A stretch of DNA of 64,000 nucleotides, taken from the NCBI GenBank assembly GCA_037951105.1, contig JBAMJV010007390.1:173160-237159 (forward strand), read 5' to 3'. A program made the position numbers and the translations under genes. Of the stretch, positions 1-12,450 are shown piece by piece. This stretch comes from Echinarachnius parma (Eukaryota > Echinodermata > Echinoidea > Clypeasteroida > Echinarachniidae). Each line of letters begins with the position of its first letter. The first letter of the stretch is position 1. The notes under the pieces are model-generated. The model made no database searches and was not told the origin of the DNA. It saw only the letters and a program-made list of their open reading frames with translations.

Positions 1-288
1 TACAATCAAAGATGAGAATATTATTCATTTATTCATGCATTCATTGATTTATTTATTCATTTGATTACAACCATTCACATACCGTATTAATTCATTCATT
101 CATTCATCCTATGAATTGAGGCATAATAATAATGTATGCGAATATTTCATAATACGGCTATTCATTTATTCGATTCATTCAATACATTCTACATTATTGT
201 ATTTATTCATTAATTATTAAGGTGTTTATTTCAATAGCGATTAATATATAAAATATTATTACCATTATTGTTATTATTGTTGTTATAG

Positions 289-384
289 GTGTGATGAAAG
301 GTGGAAGTGGTTAACGGCTGAGAGCTGCCATAAGTGGACAGAATGCTTCCTAGGCGTGTGCCCCTTCGAGGCAGAGACACGAGG
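289..384 (+). CDS. Cysteine-rich membrane protein, internal exon
   Basis: Candidate internal coding exon. A T-rich tract ending in TTATAG precedes it and GAGG|GTAAGA follows it. Read in the frame that leaves two bases at the 3' end, it is open and encodes about 31 residues with four cysteines, beginning CDERWKWLTAESC and ending FEAETRG. The leftover GG joins the first base of the exon at 2171 to make a Gly codon, so the two exons fit with no further assumption. Upstream exons, including any signal peptide, would lie outside the window. No protein family was recognised. The exon call rests on splice sites, phase match and cysteine content. Confidence 0.55.
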
Positions 385-2170
385 GTAAGAAAGCGAACAT
401 TATCTTTAATTTGTATACTTTTAAAGCCAAATAACAGTATTGGGAAAGTTATACCGAAAGCATCTATGTTGGCCAAACTAATTGATCAATATTGTTGAAA
501 TAGTAAAAAGAAGGGCGTGTGTGGTAACGTCCGAGCCTTAGTATCCTTAAATGCAGAAATCATTTGAAACTTCCATGCACGCCACCATGCAGCACGCCGC
601 TGAGATTGTGCCTAAATTTACTGCCCGTCGCCCTCTCCGCCGGGCTGGGTATTGGTGGCTTTACGGTCGACAAGCGATTCCATAGCTTTTGCATGCAGCG
701 TATATATGCGATTGAATTGAGTCTATGGTAAACATATTTATTCATTTCAAACATTTTATTGCTCAAATGGTCAATTTCAAAGCAGTTTATGTCAAAATCT
801 TTACATTTACAGATGAGTTATGATATATTCTTTTACATGCCTTGGTAGGTGATAAAAGCATATTTTTTGTATTGTTTGTGTGTGGGGCGTTTCCCAGTAT
901 TGTAATTTGGCTTTAGAAGAAGTAGCCCCTTACCTATACGATAATCACCCCCCCCCCCCCCTGTCAAATTCTACGAAATGACTCCTTATGCGCAGGAGGT
1001 CCGGGGTTCGACCCTTGGCTGAGTCATGTCGAAGATATATGCCCTGCGCAGACAGAGCCGACTCGACTGGTTGTCATTCCGATCTGCTCAGTTTTCAGTG
1101 CCTCGCGACACACATTTTGCCAGTCGAGAGGCAGTCGGATGCCAGTTGGGGCCGATTTAACGCGATAAATCTGCTCCGACCGACCGGGCCCAACTCTAGC
1201 CTGATTTAAACCAGTCGGATCGGGTCGAGTCGGCTCTGTCTGCGCCGGGCTCTAGGGAGAGGTACAAATATACCGCCTTCTATATAGCATGGCGATTGGT
1301 ATTTGGTTTATAAAAATAGAATAAATAAGGGATATTAAAAATGCACACCACTACCAGGGGAAGCACCCCTCCCCCAACCACCCGTCTGTACATTTCAGTA
1401 GTGTGGCACAAAGGACTAAAATTATTGTCAATGATTGAATTGGAGAAAGACGTCACCATAATATATAATAATTATTAAGACACGGGTAAGATTTCATTTG
1501 ATTCGGAAAACACTTTAGCGCTCGCTCGCTTCACTCACCAAAATGGTTTTTATTCTTGTGACACAATACGGAAAATAAAACAATATGTGATGTAGGAAGA
1601 AGGTATTTCGGTCATCACTTTCTCTCTCAAAAAAAAATCATCACAGGTTTTTTGTTACAGATGTCAAAGTAATGCGATATACACAAATTTCCTCTCGACG
1701 GTCTTATTTATATTGGATTATATACCATCCTTCCGCGGCTCCACGATACGTCATGGGTACCCCCTATTAGTGTTGCTGCCCCCCTTCTTGGGGGTGACCC
1801 CTTGTTACTCGACCCACTTGATTTAGGAGTTACTAGAATATGGAGATGTATCCCTTCGCTAGACTACTAGACTTCAAGCTATACCGTATCCCATTCTAGC
1901 ACCAGTCAGATTCTATCCACTAGGCTCCGTGCTCAGCTACTTGAAGATACTTTGATTAAGCGCATTGGACAGAAGTTAAATGAAAAATAGATAAAATAAA
2001 TTAAACAAATAAACACAAATTAATATTCAAATACAACATAACAGTATGTAAGATTAACCGACCGAATAGGCTTCGATACAAAGCATATTTTGCATTATAA
2101 CTTTTAATGCATCCTTTTATTCAATATTAATGTATATGATTTTTTTTGTATTCTCTTGTTTGTCACGCAG
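385..2170 (+). other. Intron of the cysteine-rich gene
   Basis: A 1.8-kb candidate intron between two phase-matched exons. It contains a C homopolymer near 948-961, an inverted-repeat element at 1045-1248 and otherwise unremarkable AT-rich DNA. No further exon was recognised. Confidence 0.45.
1045..1248. mobile_element. Short element with GC-rich terminal inverted repeats
   Basis: The left end reads GCGCAGACAGAGCCGACTCG and its reverse complement is at 1226-1246, so arms of about 20 bp enclose a 160-bp GC-rich centre unlike the AT-rich flanks. This fits a non-autonomous DNA transposon. No transposase is present and target duplications were not clear. Confidence 0.6.
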
Positions 2171-2498
2171 CTCTTCGGTTGACGCGGTATTCTGCGGCGA
2201 TGGGCGGTGCGACGCGAGCGAATCGCGGGAGAATTGCCCGTCAGATTGCTGCGGCCTCGAAAACGACCGCTGCATTGTGGCCAACAATACTTGCCCGGAG
2301 CCGTGCTGCAACGAGCAGTCGTGCTGCAAGGCAAGCTTCGGCTTGCTCAGCACCGGGCAAGTGTGGCTGGTTATCATCATTAGTGTCGTCGGTGGTATTC
2401 TTCTCATCAACCTGCTATGCTGCTGCTGTTGCTTCTGCTGCTGCAGAAAATGCGGCAGCAGCAGAAATGGGCGTAACCAAAGCAACGTTGTTGTATGA
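2171..2498 (+). CDS. Cysteine-rich single-pass membrane protein, last exon
   Basis: Terminal coding exon after the acceptor TTTGTCACGCAG, ending at TGA 2496-2498. The extracellular part has a motif of the form CGDGRCDASESRENCPSDCC, followed by further paired cysteines (PCC, SCC). A hydrophobic membrane segment follows (VWLVIIISVVGGILLINLL), then a dense cytoplasmic cysteine cluster (CCCCCFCCCRKC) of the kind often palmitoylated, and a short polar tail rich in Asn, Gly and Arg. This predicts a type I-like plasma membrane protein with a disulfide-rich ectodomain. Topology is inferred because the N-terminus is not in the window. The family is not recognised. The final residues and stop codon lie in the first unit of the minisatellite that fills the 3' region. 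Confidence 0.7.
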
Positions 2499-2910
2499 TA
2501 GGGGTGTGGCCAAACAATGATGCTGTGTGAAAGGGCGTGGTCGAAACAACATTTTGATATGATGGGGCGTGGCAATTCAACGTTGTTTTATGAAAGGGTG
2601 TGGCCTAACTACCGTTGCCGTATGATGGGGCGTGGCCATTCAACGTTGTTGTATAGAAGGGCGAGGCCGAAACACCGTTGTTGTATGATTGGGGCGTGGT
2701 CAGAACAACGTTGATGTAACTATGGTGCAGGTGTGGCCAAGACCAACGTCTCGTATGATGACGACATATATAGGATCGACTTGCTCTAAGTTCGGTAGCC
2801 ATGCAGTCACTGTGTTTCATCGCACGAGTTGGCCAGAAAACGCAGGTAACGTAACACCAGCACAAATCTACTCGAACGGCAGCAGAAGGGGCGTGGCCAA
2901 AACAACTATG
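2470..2910 (+). repeat. GGGCGTGGCC-type minisatellite in the 3' region of the cysteine-rich gene
   Basis: Degenerate tandem array of roughly 38-45 bp units. Each has a core like GGGCGTGGCCAAAACAACG followed by TTGTATGAT or a close variant. About eight or nine units can be followed. The first overlaps the end of the coding sequence and supplies the stop codon; the last clear one is near 2885. Several short open frames across it are a by-product of the repetition. Confidence 0.75.
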
Positions 2911-3169
2911 CCGTATGATGACGTAAGAAGCCACTCTCGGTAGCCGATTCTACACTGCACCGATTTTCTAGAATTACCTTTTAAAGAAAACTAATTTAAT
3001 ATGAATTAAAGCAATGTAGAACCGGCTTGTGACGATAGGACCAACGACGAAGTTGATTTGACTACCGATTAAAAAACAAAATATTTCAACTCTGTTCTTT
3101 TTTATTCAAACAACTAAGTCTATTTGATTTAAACCATACACAAATTTGTAGTTTAAATCACCATTCTAC

Positions 3170-3175
3170 AATAAA
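3170..3175 (+). promoter_or_regulatory. Candidate polyadenylation signal of the cysteine-rich gene
   Basis: AATAAA lies about 670 bp downstream of the stop codon at 2498 with no competing gene between. It is a plausible 3' end, but the hexamer alone is weak evidence in AT-rich DNA. Confidence 0.3.
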
Positions 3176-3716
3176 GATTCTTCGCAAAAAACTTTTCGTA
3201 AAATGACAGATGATGACGATTTTCCTAAAAGTTATCGTGGTCGATTCCAATAACAACAAAAAACAACAACCTCTCGATGATATTTTAATTTGCAAAAATC
3301 AACGACATTGTTTAACCTTTCATAAATAACTTTCTGACTTGGTCGATTGCTTACAAATTTACCATTATTTGAACATGTTGTTGATGTATTCGTGCAATAT
3401 TATGGATGTAAAGGCTACATTTTGACGGTATGATTTTATTTGTTTATGTAAAAAATATTTTGTAATAATAGTATAGAAGCGAAATTAATTCATGAATATT
3501 ACATTATGTCTTTAACTATATAGAAGTGTAAAGTTATTTTTCTATCCATATGATATTTTATGTCAGTCTTATTGAATTATATATAAGTATTTGCTTACTA
3601 TCCATATTGTTCTATTTCTTTTCTCTCTTACTGTTATAAATACAGTATTATATGTTTATCAATCCTTCCTTCTATATTATATACCTCCATTTATCTATGT
3701 ATCTATATATCCATGT

Positions 3717-3719
3717 ATA

Positions 3720-3814
<95 letters not shown>

Positions 3815-3825
3815 ATATCTGTTTA
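3717..3825. repeat. (ATCT)n microsatellite
   Basis: About 26 nearly perfect tetranucleotide units, with degenerate TAT/ATC-rich sequence on both sides. Open frames through it (Tyr-Leu-Ser-Ile repeats) are artefacts. Confidence 0.97.
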
Positions 3826-5111
3826 ATTATCTATTAATATGTACAATATTTTATATCTATCTTTCCATCTATGTATATATATGTATGCTTTTTTATCGGC
3901 CACCATTTGTTTGCATCACATATGCATAATGATTCAACCGATAATTTATGTTATTTTACGCAATGAAGTATATGAAAGACAATACTTGCAATGTGGTCTT
4001 CCAGTTCTGTCATCCACGTGTGCTCAATTTTGTAAAATATTTTGAAAACGATTTATGTTATATTATTTGGATCCTCGAGATACATACTTATTAAGTTGTC
4101 TTTCAGTCTCACCATATAGCGATATGTGAATAATCATTCCAAAACTGTACATGTTGCGTTGATTTCTCTCGTCTGGTGATTCATATAACATCTGATCTGC
4201 ATCATATTCAGACGTTAGTCCTACTTGGGGAACGTGGGAAATAATTTTTTCTTCGATTTTGTATAGCCTACGATCGAGCACATTTATTTTAATTTGCCAT
4301 ACTTTTGGAAAATTGTTATAACCTTTTAAAAATCATACGTTCTTGTTTTAAATTCTAGACGTCAACTGAGTATGAAATTATTGACAAATTTGACCTTTGA
4401 AGTATGACGCTTACTCCAGTCCAGTAATTTATTGTTAAAGATATTTACAGAATATCATGGTATACTCTTTTGGGATTTCAAAATAATATAAAATACAATA
4501 TATTTTTTAAAGGGATTCTATCAAGTGAATTATCAATTGGGTACTAACTTAATCAGAAGAAGGAAATCAATCAGTCTGGAGCCTAGGCCACCTCACAATG
4601 ACGGAAGCCAGGCGCATTTCCTTATGCGTGACAGCTTACTCCGGGTGGCTTCCGCTTGGCATTTTATTATATGGGTGAACTCTGTGGTATTAAAGGCTAT
4701 CACAACAATGCTAATAACCCGGTTTAAACCTTCCACTACCCTCTATTTGATCGATAAAAGTATAACTTAATATACAAATTTATATGAAGGTTCAAGTAAA
4801 ACAAGGTCCTTCTTTGCAAAAAGAAATCGTCGGACAAGATTGTTTGTCTTTATTATTGGCCTGGTAAAGGTTTTAGTATACCCTGGTGTAACCTCCCATC
4901 GTATACACTCTCTTAACTTAAAAAATTGTAAACTAGGAGTTCAAGTATAGTTTTGTCAACAGTGTTACCTATAGTATTAATAATATTATATTACATTTTT
5001 AAAAGATAATTCTCCCTGGGAGGATTTTACTCCTCAGAAGGCTGAGAGATGGCGTACACATTTTGTGAAAACAAATCTTTACATTAATGTTGTCCTACTT
5101 TGCAAATAATA
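3826..5111. other. Intergenic, no feature recognised
   Basis: AT-rich sequence with only short, unsupported open frames. I see no exon-like segment with convincing splice sites and no repeat with clear ends. Confidence 0.5.
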
Positions 5112-5460
5112 TTAAAGGGATAGTTGAGTATTGGTCAAACTTAACTTTAGTAACCAAAACCTGCATCATTATGGTACGAACTAATAGTTATAACTCCACC
5201 ATGCTCGAAAAGTATACACAATTACAAACGACTAAGTAAAAACCCTGTTATCATATATTAACAAAAAAGAGCCGTTAGAACTCAAGAGGGCGCTCTCTAG
5301 CCATTTTTTTCATACAAAATTGTGCATTTTATGTTTTGTTAAAATAATGATTCAATAGAGATATCATCAACAACTATTTAAAAACCTATTCGATTTTTTT
5401 CAAAGTAGTCTATAAGCATTTTTTGTATTTTTCTAAAAAGTCAAAATGTCCCCCGACCGG
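5112..5460. mobile_element. TTAA MITE family A, truncated copy 1
   Basis: Starts TTAAAGGGATAGTTGAGT, then carries the family signature including AAAACCTGCATCATTA, AAAAAGAGCCGTTA and GAGGGCGCTCTCTA. It stops before the central palindrome seen in the full-length copies, so the other end is missing. Confidence 0.75.
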
Positions 5461-6129
5461 TAGACTTATTAATAAAATATCTTGAAATCAAATTGTTCAA
5501 CTATGAGAGCATTTGAAAGGGAATGATTCTCATTTTACATGTTTTGTTCAAGGAACTTTCAAATGGAATTAAAACTAACCAATTTAGTGTCAAGGGGCAT
5601 TTCAGGAAGTACCAATACTCAAGTGTACCTTTAATAAGAGATATAAGCGTACAATATTTTGTTACATAGTTTGCATAATTTGCATTTGTAACTTGGCATA
5701 TGTATGTAGGGTGACTTACTAGTGTCACAACAACAGTAATTAGATTAACCAAGAAACGCACCGAGTAGTAATGTATCTTCTTATAATTTTGTAGCCTTCA
5801 ATTTATGAATTATTGATATTTTATGAACATCCAAAAGGCGCATATAGTTCAACGAACTTTAAAATATTTTTTTGTGTAAATGTTTTGTGTAAATGTTATG
5901 TTGAAATTATTAATGGTATATCATAATAATCGTGTCTTCCTATTATAGTATTGACACTTATTATAACAACCAAGCTAAACAAAAACTGCCGTAATGAATA
6001 ATATTGCATTTTGCATAACCTTAGCATCATTATACTCCCGTGCAAGGCCTTATCAATGTTGTTCTGTGTTTAAAATTGTTATCGATTGAATTATATGTTG
6101 TGTAGATCTTTCTTTCTAGAACAATTATA

Positions 6130-6525
6130 CTAAAGGAATCTAGGGGAATCTAGTAACTATGTTGACATCTGGAAAACTGACGAAGGGAGAGTAATCAAAA
6201 TAATGTATATTTTTGCGATCTGATATGTCCACTGATCGTGTGATGTGTGAAGATACCAAATTAATGTCAAAATTAATGACCGAGTAATGAGCGAAAATGC
6301 AAAGTGACATTTCCTAACTCATTGCACTGACTTTGTACACAATTAAAAGTCTCGCATGGAGACTTTTAAAACAAAACACTTTTATCGTAAATATCTTTAC
6401 TAAAAATCGTAAAAAAAACGAAACCTGTTCATGCTTCTATTGACAATACGAATACGAGGTATGTGAGAACCGCTGGAGTTATAAGTAAGTTTTGTGGATT
6501 TTACAAAGTTACTAGTTCCTTTTAA
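6130..6525. mobile_element. TTAA MITE family B, copy 1
   Basis: Right end reads ACTAGTTCCTTTTAA. The left end contains GGGGAATCTAGTAAC. Internal signatures shared with the other copies are GATCTGATATGTCCACTGA, GTAATGAGCGAAAATGCAAA and ACTCATTGCACTGACTTTG. The left target site is decayed. Confidence 0.75.
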
Positions 6526-8090
6526 CGATTCATTTTTACCTTTGTTGCTATATTATATATTCCATATAATTAGTGTGATTGTGTAGTTGATTTAGCTTCA
6601 CATGTATTTCCCTGCTTTAAAAAGCAGCTATGTTTTGTTTGTATAATGTTTAGTTTATAGTATTGTATATTTGAATAATATCGAGTCTGTAAAAAGAACG
6701 ATTCAACCAAGCTAACGGAAACTGCCATTTTCGCCGGTGTGTGTATATACAAATCGGTATCGAACAAAATATCGTTGAGATATCGATACCGATCAATGTG
6801 ATCTATGCAATTTGTAAATACGTACATTTAGTCAATTTGTATATTAAAGATATCAAAGTAGTTAGATGTATAGTTATACCGATTTTATTATGATTTTCTG
6901 TGTATATTTTGTTTATTATGAGAAAGGATAGGAAATGTTACCAATCACGTCCCGTTATAATTTTGTTTTGTTTGTTTTCAATCAATTTGAAGGAATTTTA
7001 TCAAAAAATTGGTCAATTATTTCCATTTATTATGAAATAAATAAATAAATATATAAAAATCAACTTGCAAGGAAACATTTGACTCATTTATATTAATACT
7101 TCTTTGGTTTTTAAAAATTGAATTCTAATTACATACCATACAAACACAAATCAAACAAAATCCATTACAAAACGTGATAGTTCACATTTGATTCATCCAA
7201 ACACCAATAATCACAATTATTTAATTTATCTTCTTGTCATCAAACTGGACACAGTTATAAACACAACGTTCTAATGTTTGATACAGTGAAAGACAAGATG
7301 TCTGATTTTATTGCTTCTACAGTACCAGATTAATGGTATACATGCATATACAGTATATTGATCAAAAGGCAATCTCATTATTACTCGAAATGATTGGAGA
7401 ACAATTATGCATAAAATATTTGATAGAAGAACAAATACACAGATTGCTTCATAAAAGACATTGTACAAGTAAATGTTATGTTATATCAAACATAACATCC
7501 ATTGGATCAAGTTAAATGATACTACATGTATGCAGGCCCATAGGCAAGGGGGGGGGGGGGGGGTGCGTTGGTCTCTGCCATTTAAACCAGTGGTCTCGGC
7601 CATGATTGGTCTTGGCGACGATCACCCCCACCCCCACCTCGCTAACACAACTCAACCAGTGGTCTAGGTCGCGGCCACGATTGGTCTTGGTCACGTTTTT
7701 GTTAATTACCCACTCCCCCTTGAATAACCCTGGCTACGGGCCTGCTATGACAAAAGCCTGTTAAGTATTATAGTGCAAAATTTGAATTGCAATCATAAAA
7801 GATTGCAAGTGACCAAATAAATTATAATTTCCAGGTCTATTTTACACAGGACGTAAAGAGGTTGGTTAATGTGAGACACTTCCATTTTTTTCATTTAAAA
7901 CACAATCTAGGCTCTTTTACCTCTTATTATAATAAACATGTAGAATGTTTTAACATCACATTACAAAAATGTGAAATAATTTGAGCAAGTCCCCAATTGA
8001 TTCAGGTTATCATGTACATGTAAAATTGCATTACATTTAACCACACCAGAGCAGAACCACGCCCCAAATTAACTCATCAGAACCAAAACC
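6526..8090. other. Intergenic, mostly featureless
   Basis: AT-rich DNA with an approximately 15-bp G homopolymer near 7547-7563 and flanking GGTCTTGG/GGTCTCGG direct repeats (7570-7700). No supportable gene. Confidence 0.45.
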
Positions 8091-8272
8091 CAAAAGGGCT
8101 ATTAGTTTCAAAATATAATAGTGATCAGTGGTGAATTAAGGATAAATAAGGAAGTTTTATAATGACCCAAACCTTAAAGGCCTATTAGTTTCAAAATATA
8201 TTCAGTAATGATCAGTGGTGAATTAAGGATAAATTAGTATACTTTATCCTGATGACCCGAACCTATAAGCCT
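8091..8272. repeat. Two-copy tandem duplication, unit about 90 bp
   Basis: The segment containing CTATTAGTTTCAAAATATA, GTGATCAGTGGTGAATTAAG and ATGACCC is present twice in a row with small indels. Confidence 0.75.
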
Positions 8273-8738
8273 ACACATTAAACAATAAATGTGACCACTT
8301 TTGTAATAAAGTTCATTCAGGAAGGTTATGTTGTTTCTACCTCAGCAATAATAAACACATAAGGCCACAAAGTCATTACTCTCAGGATACAGCTGTCATA
8401 TATTCAAGTGAAATATAGTTGGTTTTGAGTGTTTTTCCATCTAAATGACACCGCTGAAAACAGTCTCTAACAACACAATGATGAGCTTTTCTGCCAAAAA
8501 AGACCTAATTGCATTTTACTGATTATAGTGGGAAAATGCTTCCCTTTTCCTGTATTTATAATGGACAAAGCAATATATTGTGTGTTGTTAAACTGTATAG
8601 TTAGCTTCATATTAGAGCCTATCAATCCATTGTTTTTTATTTGACAAAAAAACCTCATTGTAAACAAAAATGTATTAAGGACAACGTTCAGTTCAAAACA
8701 CAGGAAATTGATTTGGATACTTAACTAATGCTTACATG

Positions 8739-9330
8739 TAGGTCACAAATGCTCCGATCTGGGATACGGCGCCCGTACGATGCCACTTTTAGGTGAAATC
8801 TTGCGGGAGTCTAGTGGCGCCTGCAGGGTGCCGTGGCTATCGTGCGGTCGCAGTTGCATTTTTCCTCGCCGTACGATGTCAAAAAATTGTTTAAAGCGGA
8901 GTTATAAACCAAAAAAATGCATCGTACAATTTTGTACTTGCTGTAAGCCCGTAGACACGTCGTAGAGAGAATCGCACAGGCACCGCAAGGGCACTGCATG
9001 GGCCCAGCACGGATACCGTAGCATTTTCCTTAATATCGTACGATTTTGCAACTGAATTTGGGGCCACTCAAATCGCACGATATCATAAGAGAATCTTGCG
9101 ATGCCCATACAGGTCCCGTAAGGCGTCCATACGAGTGCTCAGATTGTAAGTACGGGAGCTGTGCGATTTAATTTTGCTTGAACTCCCAAAATCATTGTAC
9201 TGTCCCCGGCAAATATGTGACCGCTACACAAAGATATCGCAGACATCATACGATATCCCAACTCCACGAAATCGTAGAAAATCCGCCGTAGGTAAAATAA
9301 TCGTACGGCGCCCGGAGCATTTGTGACCTA
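8739..9330. mobile_element. 592-bp element with TAGGTCACAAATGCTCCG ends
   Basis: Left end TAGGTCACAAATGCTCCG has its exact reverse complement at 9313-9330. The next CGGCGCC/CGTACGA block is also mirrored, offset by a short insertion on the left. The interior is rich in ATCGTACG, CGTACGAT and ATCGCACGAT motifs and GC-richer than its surroundings. No transposase is visible. Likely a non-autonomous DNA transposon of unassigned superfamily. Confidence 0.8.
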
Positions 9331-10300
9331 GGCATTAATTGGTTACATGCTAGGATAAGAACTGTTACAGTTGTAGTAATTCTCAACTTCTTTTGCAAAA
9401 AAAGTTTAATGCCAATTTTATACAGACAAGGACGTGAAAGAGTCTTTACAAATGGAAGAAGTTAGTTATTTTGTTAAAACAGAAAACATATTGAATGAAA
9501 ATAAAAAGATACCAAATAACACAGCTAAGATAGTAAATAAACAATTTGAAAAAAACAACAGACTCATGATTCTTTGGATTCTGCGAACAAATATGAACAA
9601 ACTCGGCAATCAGAAGAAGAACAAAAATATATATATCAAAATAAAATTAAATAAATTGAAAAAAAATACATGATGTCAAACATTTTAAAATAAATGTTGC
9701 AAAATGTAGGTTATTTTAAAATAACCTAATACATTGAAACTGATTTCCCTATTGCTTGGTGACAATGCAAACAGAATAACCGAAAATATATTTTTTAAAA
9801 CAGTGAAAGCTAAAAAGAAGTCAAAATTGTTCTAAATAGCACTTAAAAAAACAAAAAAAAAACAGTTTGCCCTATTGCTTTTAGTAACCACACAAACATA
9901 ACAACCCAAAACAAAATAAATGTAGTGAAAATCAAAAAAGACAACTTACAAATAAAAGCATTAAAGCAGCACTTACTGTAGATGTATTTTATGTGGGAAG
10001 ACACACTACCTGATCATTTACATTCATTTATTAATGTGGGCATTTAAACAAATTTGTGTGTATGCATGTTGATTGGTGAAAAAAACAAAAAAACTTGCAT
10101 TTGATGTAAACATGTGTGCATATTGTACAAATCATTAGGATGTAAGCATATCTATGCTCAATACTTGTAAAAATTAAATTATGGTCAATAAATTACAACT
10201 TTCGAAATAAATCACAGAAGTTAATATGTGAGCATGAATATATATATTTATATTTATATATTTATAATATATGCATTATGAATGCATGAGGCAACCATAT
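9331..10300. other. Intergenic, A-rich
   Basis: A-rich sequence with an 80-codon lysine/asparagine-rich open frame at 9434-9673. Composition alone explains it. Nothing else recognised. Confidence 0.45.
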
Positions 10301-10796
10301 TTAGGTACCGGTAATGCAGTCAAACCTGTCTTAGAGACCCCCTGTCTATAGCAGCCTCCTGCCTATAGTGGCCACAGAAAATGAATCTCCTGCACAAGGA
10401 AACAGTGTCATTAAAACTGTCTACAGTGGCCAAATGTCTTTATATCCCGTATAGTGGTCCTTTTGAACAAGTCTGACTTTACACTATTTGAAAGACACAG
10501 ATGCATCAAATCCATTACGTTTCACCCAAGTTAGAAAATATCCGCTTCTCAGGCCTGAGGAGAGGTTGAGAGATTTGTACCTCTAGTAGAATTTTATCAC
10601 CGTTTACACCGTTCTTATCAGTTTACTGCGTGTAACCGGAGGAGATTATCTCTATAATACCACTAGGTCTCGGGGGGCAGTTAACAGGGCATGGAATGTT
10701 GACGAAAGCTATTAAAATGGTTGAGTTGATTTCCACCGTGGTGGAGATCACGGCTAACTTAGTGAAACGTAATGCCAAATAAAATTATCAATATAA

Positions 10797-11283
10797 CCCC
10801 CTCACAAAAAGTTCTGCAGTTCAAGTTTGAGAGTTCATATCTCTCTTGTCCCTATATTATCTTACATGAATTTGTTATCATTGAAAAGCCTGTTTATTCC
10901 TCTTTACATTGATGCCCCATTTGTAATGGTTATGTAATGATGGAATGTGCATTACACCCGAATATGGGGCTAATTCAAAGGTGAAATGTTGCAAATTGCA
11001 TTGTGTGACTGCCTCAACACCATTCATAAAACAAATGGAGAATTCACATTGACAATAGCGTTGCATATTGTAAGATTTCAGTTTTTGACATGGCTCTATC
11101 AAGTCTACTGCACATTCCATAATTACATACATGTAATCGTTACAAATGATTCATCAATGTAAAGGAAAAATAACAGGCTTGTCAATTACATGTACATGTA
11201 TATCAAATTACAAAAGGATCATGTAATAACAAGATAGATATCGAGGCTCAAACTTGAACTGCCGAACTTTGTTGAGGGGTGTA
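10797..11283. mobile_element. Long-arm fold-back element
   Basis: The sequence folds back almost end to end. CCCCTCACAAAAAGTTCTGC...CAAGTTTGAG at the left pairs with CTCAAACTTGAACTGCCG...TTGAGGGG at the right. The inner blocks AAGCCTGTTTATT / AATAACAGGCTT and CATTTGTAATGGTTATG / CATGTAATCGTTACAAATG also pair in order. Arms are about 150 bp. Confidence 0.75.
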
Positions 11284-11483
11284 TATCATGCAAATAAATA
11301 CACTAAATATGTCTGTACTGTTATTTGCAAACACACATCTCATTGTCCACAGGTTGAGATTGATTAACACACATCTCATTGTCCATAGGGTCGAGACCGA
11401 TTGTTCTCCTTTGAGGTATAATTGAGCAAGTTTACAAACACCACAATATTTAATTATTCTTGAAAATTATTGAAATAAAGGTG

Positions 11484-12365
11484 GTCCTAAGAAGGACCCA
11501 CACATCCATTGGTCAGTGTTCTGACCATCATAGGAAGAATACTCCTAAGAAGGACACACACACATCCATTGGTCAGTGCATTCTGACCATCAAAGAAAGA
11601 ATACTCCTAAGAAGGACCCACACATCTATTGGTCAGTGTTCTGTCCATGAGAGAAAGAATACTCTTGAGAAGGACCCACACATCCATTGGTCAGTGTGTT
11701 CTGACCATCAGAGAAAGAATACTCCTAAGAAGGACCCACACATCCATTGGTCAGTGTGTTCTGACCATCAGAGAAAGAATACTCCTAAGAAGGACCCACA
11801 CACATCCATTGGTCAGTGCATTCTGACCATCAAAGAAAGAATACTCCTAAGAAGGACCCACACATCCATTGGTCAGTGTGTTCTGACCATCAGAGGAAGA
11901 ATACTCCTATGAAGGTCCCACACATCCATTGGTCAGTGTGTTCTGACCATCAGAGAAAGAATACTCCTAAGGAGGACCTACACATCCATTGGTCAGTGTT
12001 CTGACCATGAGAGAAAGAATACTCCTGAGAAGGACCCACACATCCATTGGTCAGTGTGTTCTAACCATCAGAGAAAGAATACTCCTAAAAAGGACCCACA
12101 CATCCATTGGTCAGTGTGTTCTGACCATCATAGAAAGAATACTCCTAAGCAGAACCAACACATCCATTGGTCAGTATGTTCTGACCATCAGAGAAAGAAT
12201 ACTCCTAAGAAGGACCCACACATCCATTGGTCAGTGTGTTCTGACCATCAGATAAATAATACTCATAAGCAGAACCAACACATCCATTGGTCTGATCATC
12301 AGAAAAAGAATACTCCTAAGAAGGAACCACAAACATCAATTGGTCTGACCATCAGAGAAAGAATA
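11484..12365. repeat. 60-bp minisatellite, about 15 units
   Basis: Unit core is AAGAATACTCCTAAGAAGG, CCCACACATCCATTGG, then TCAGTGTGTTCTGACCATCA. Most units are 58-62 bp, and the last two are shortened and diverged. Most units contain the inverted repeat GGTCAG/CTGACC around a 4-6 nt loop. Because the unit is close to a multiple of three, several frames stay open, but frames shift at indels and no splice or start context supports a protein. Confidence 0.95.
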
Positions 12366-12450
12366 TTCTACAGCGTGTAATGTAAATCTCAAGCTATATT
12401 TTTTTTACACAGAGACCTTCAAATATTTGACCTTTATTATTGTACATGCA

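Noticed and set aside
11460..12380. Open frames of 60-150 codons with HTSIGQC / RERILLRR repeats
   Set aside because: They arise from a 60-bp tandem repeat that is open in several frames. Frames break at indels and there is no splice or start context.
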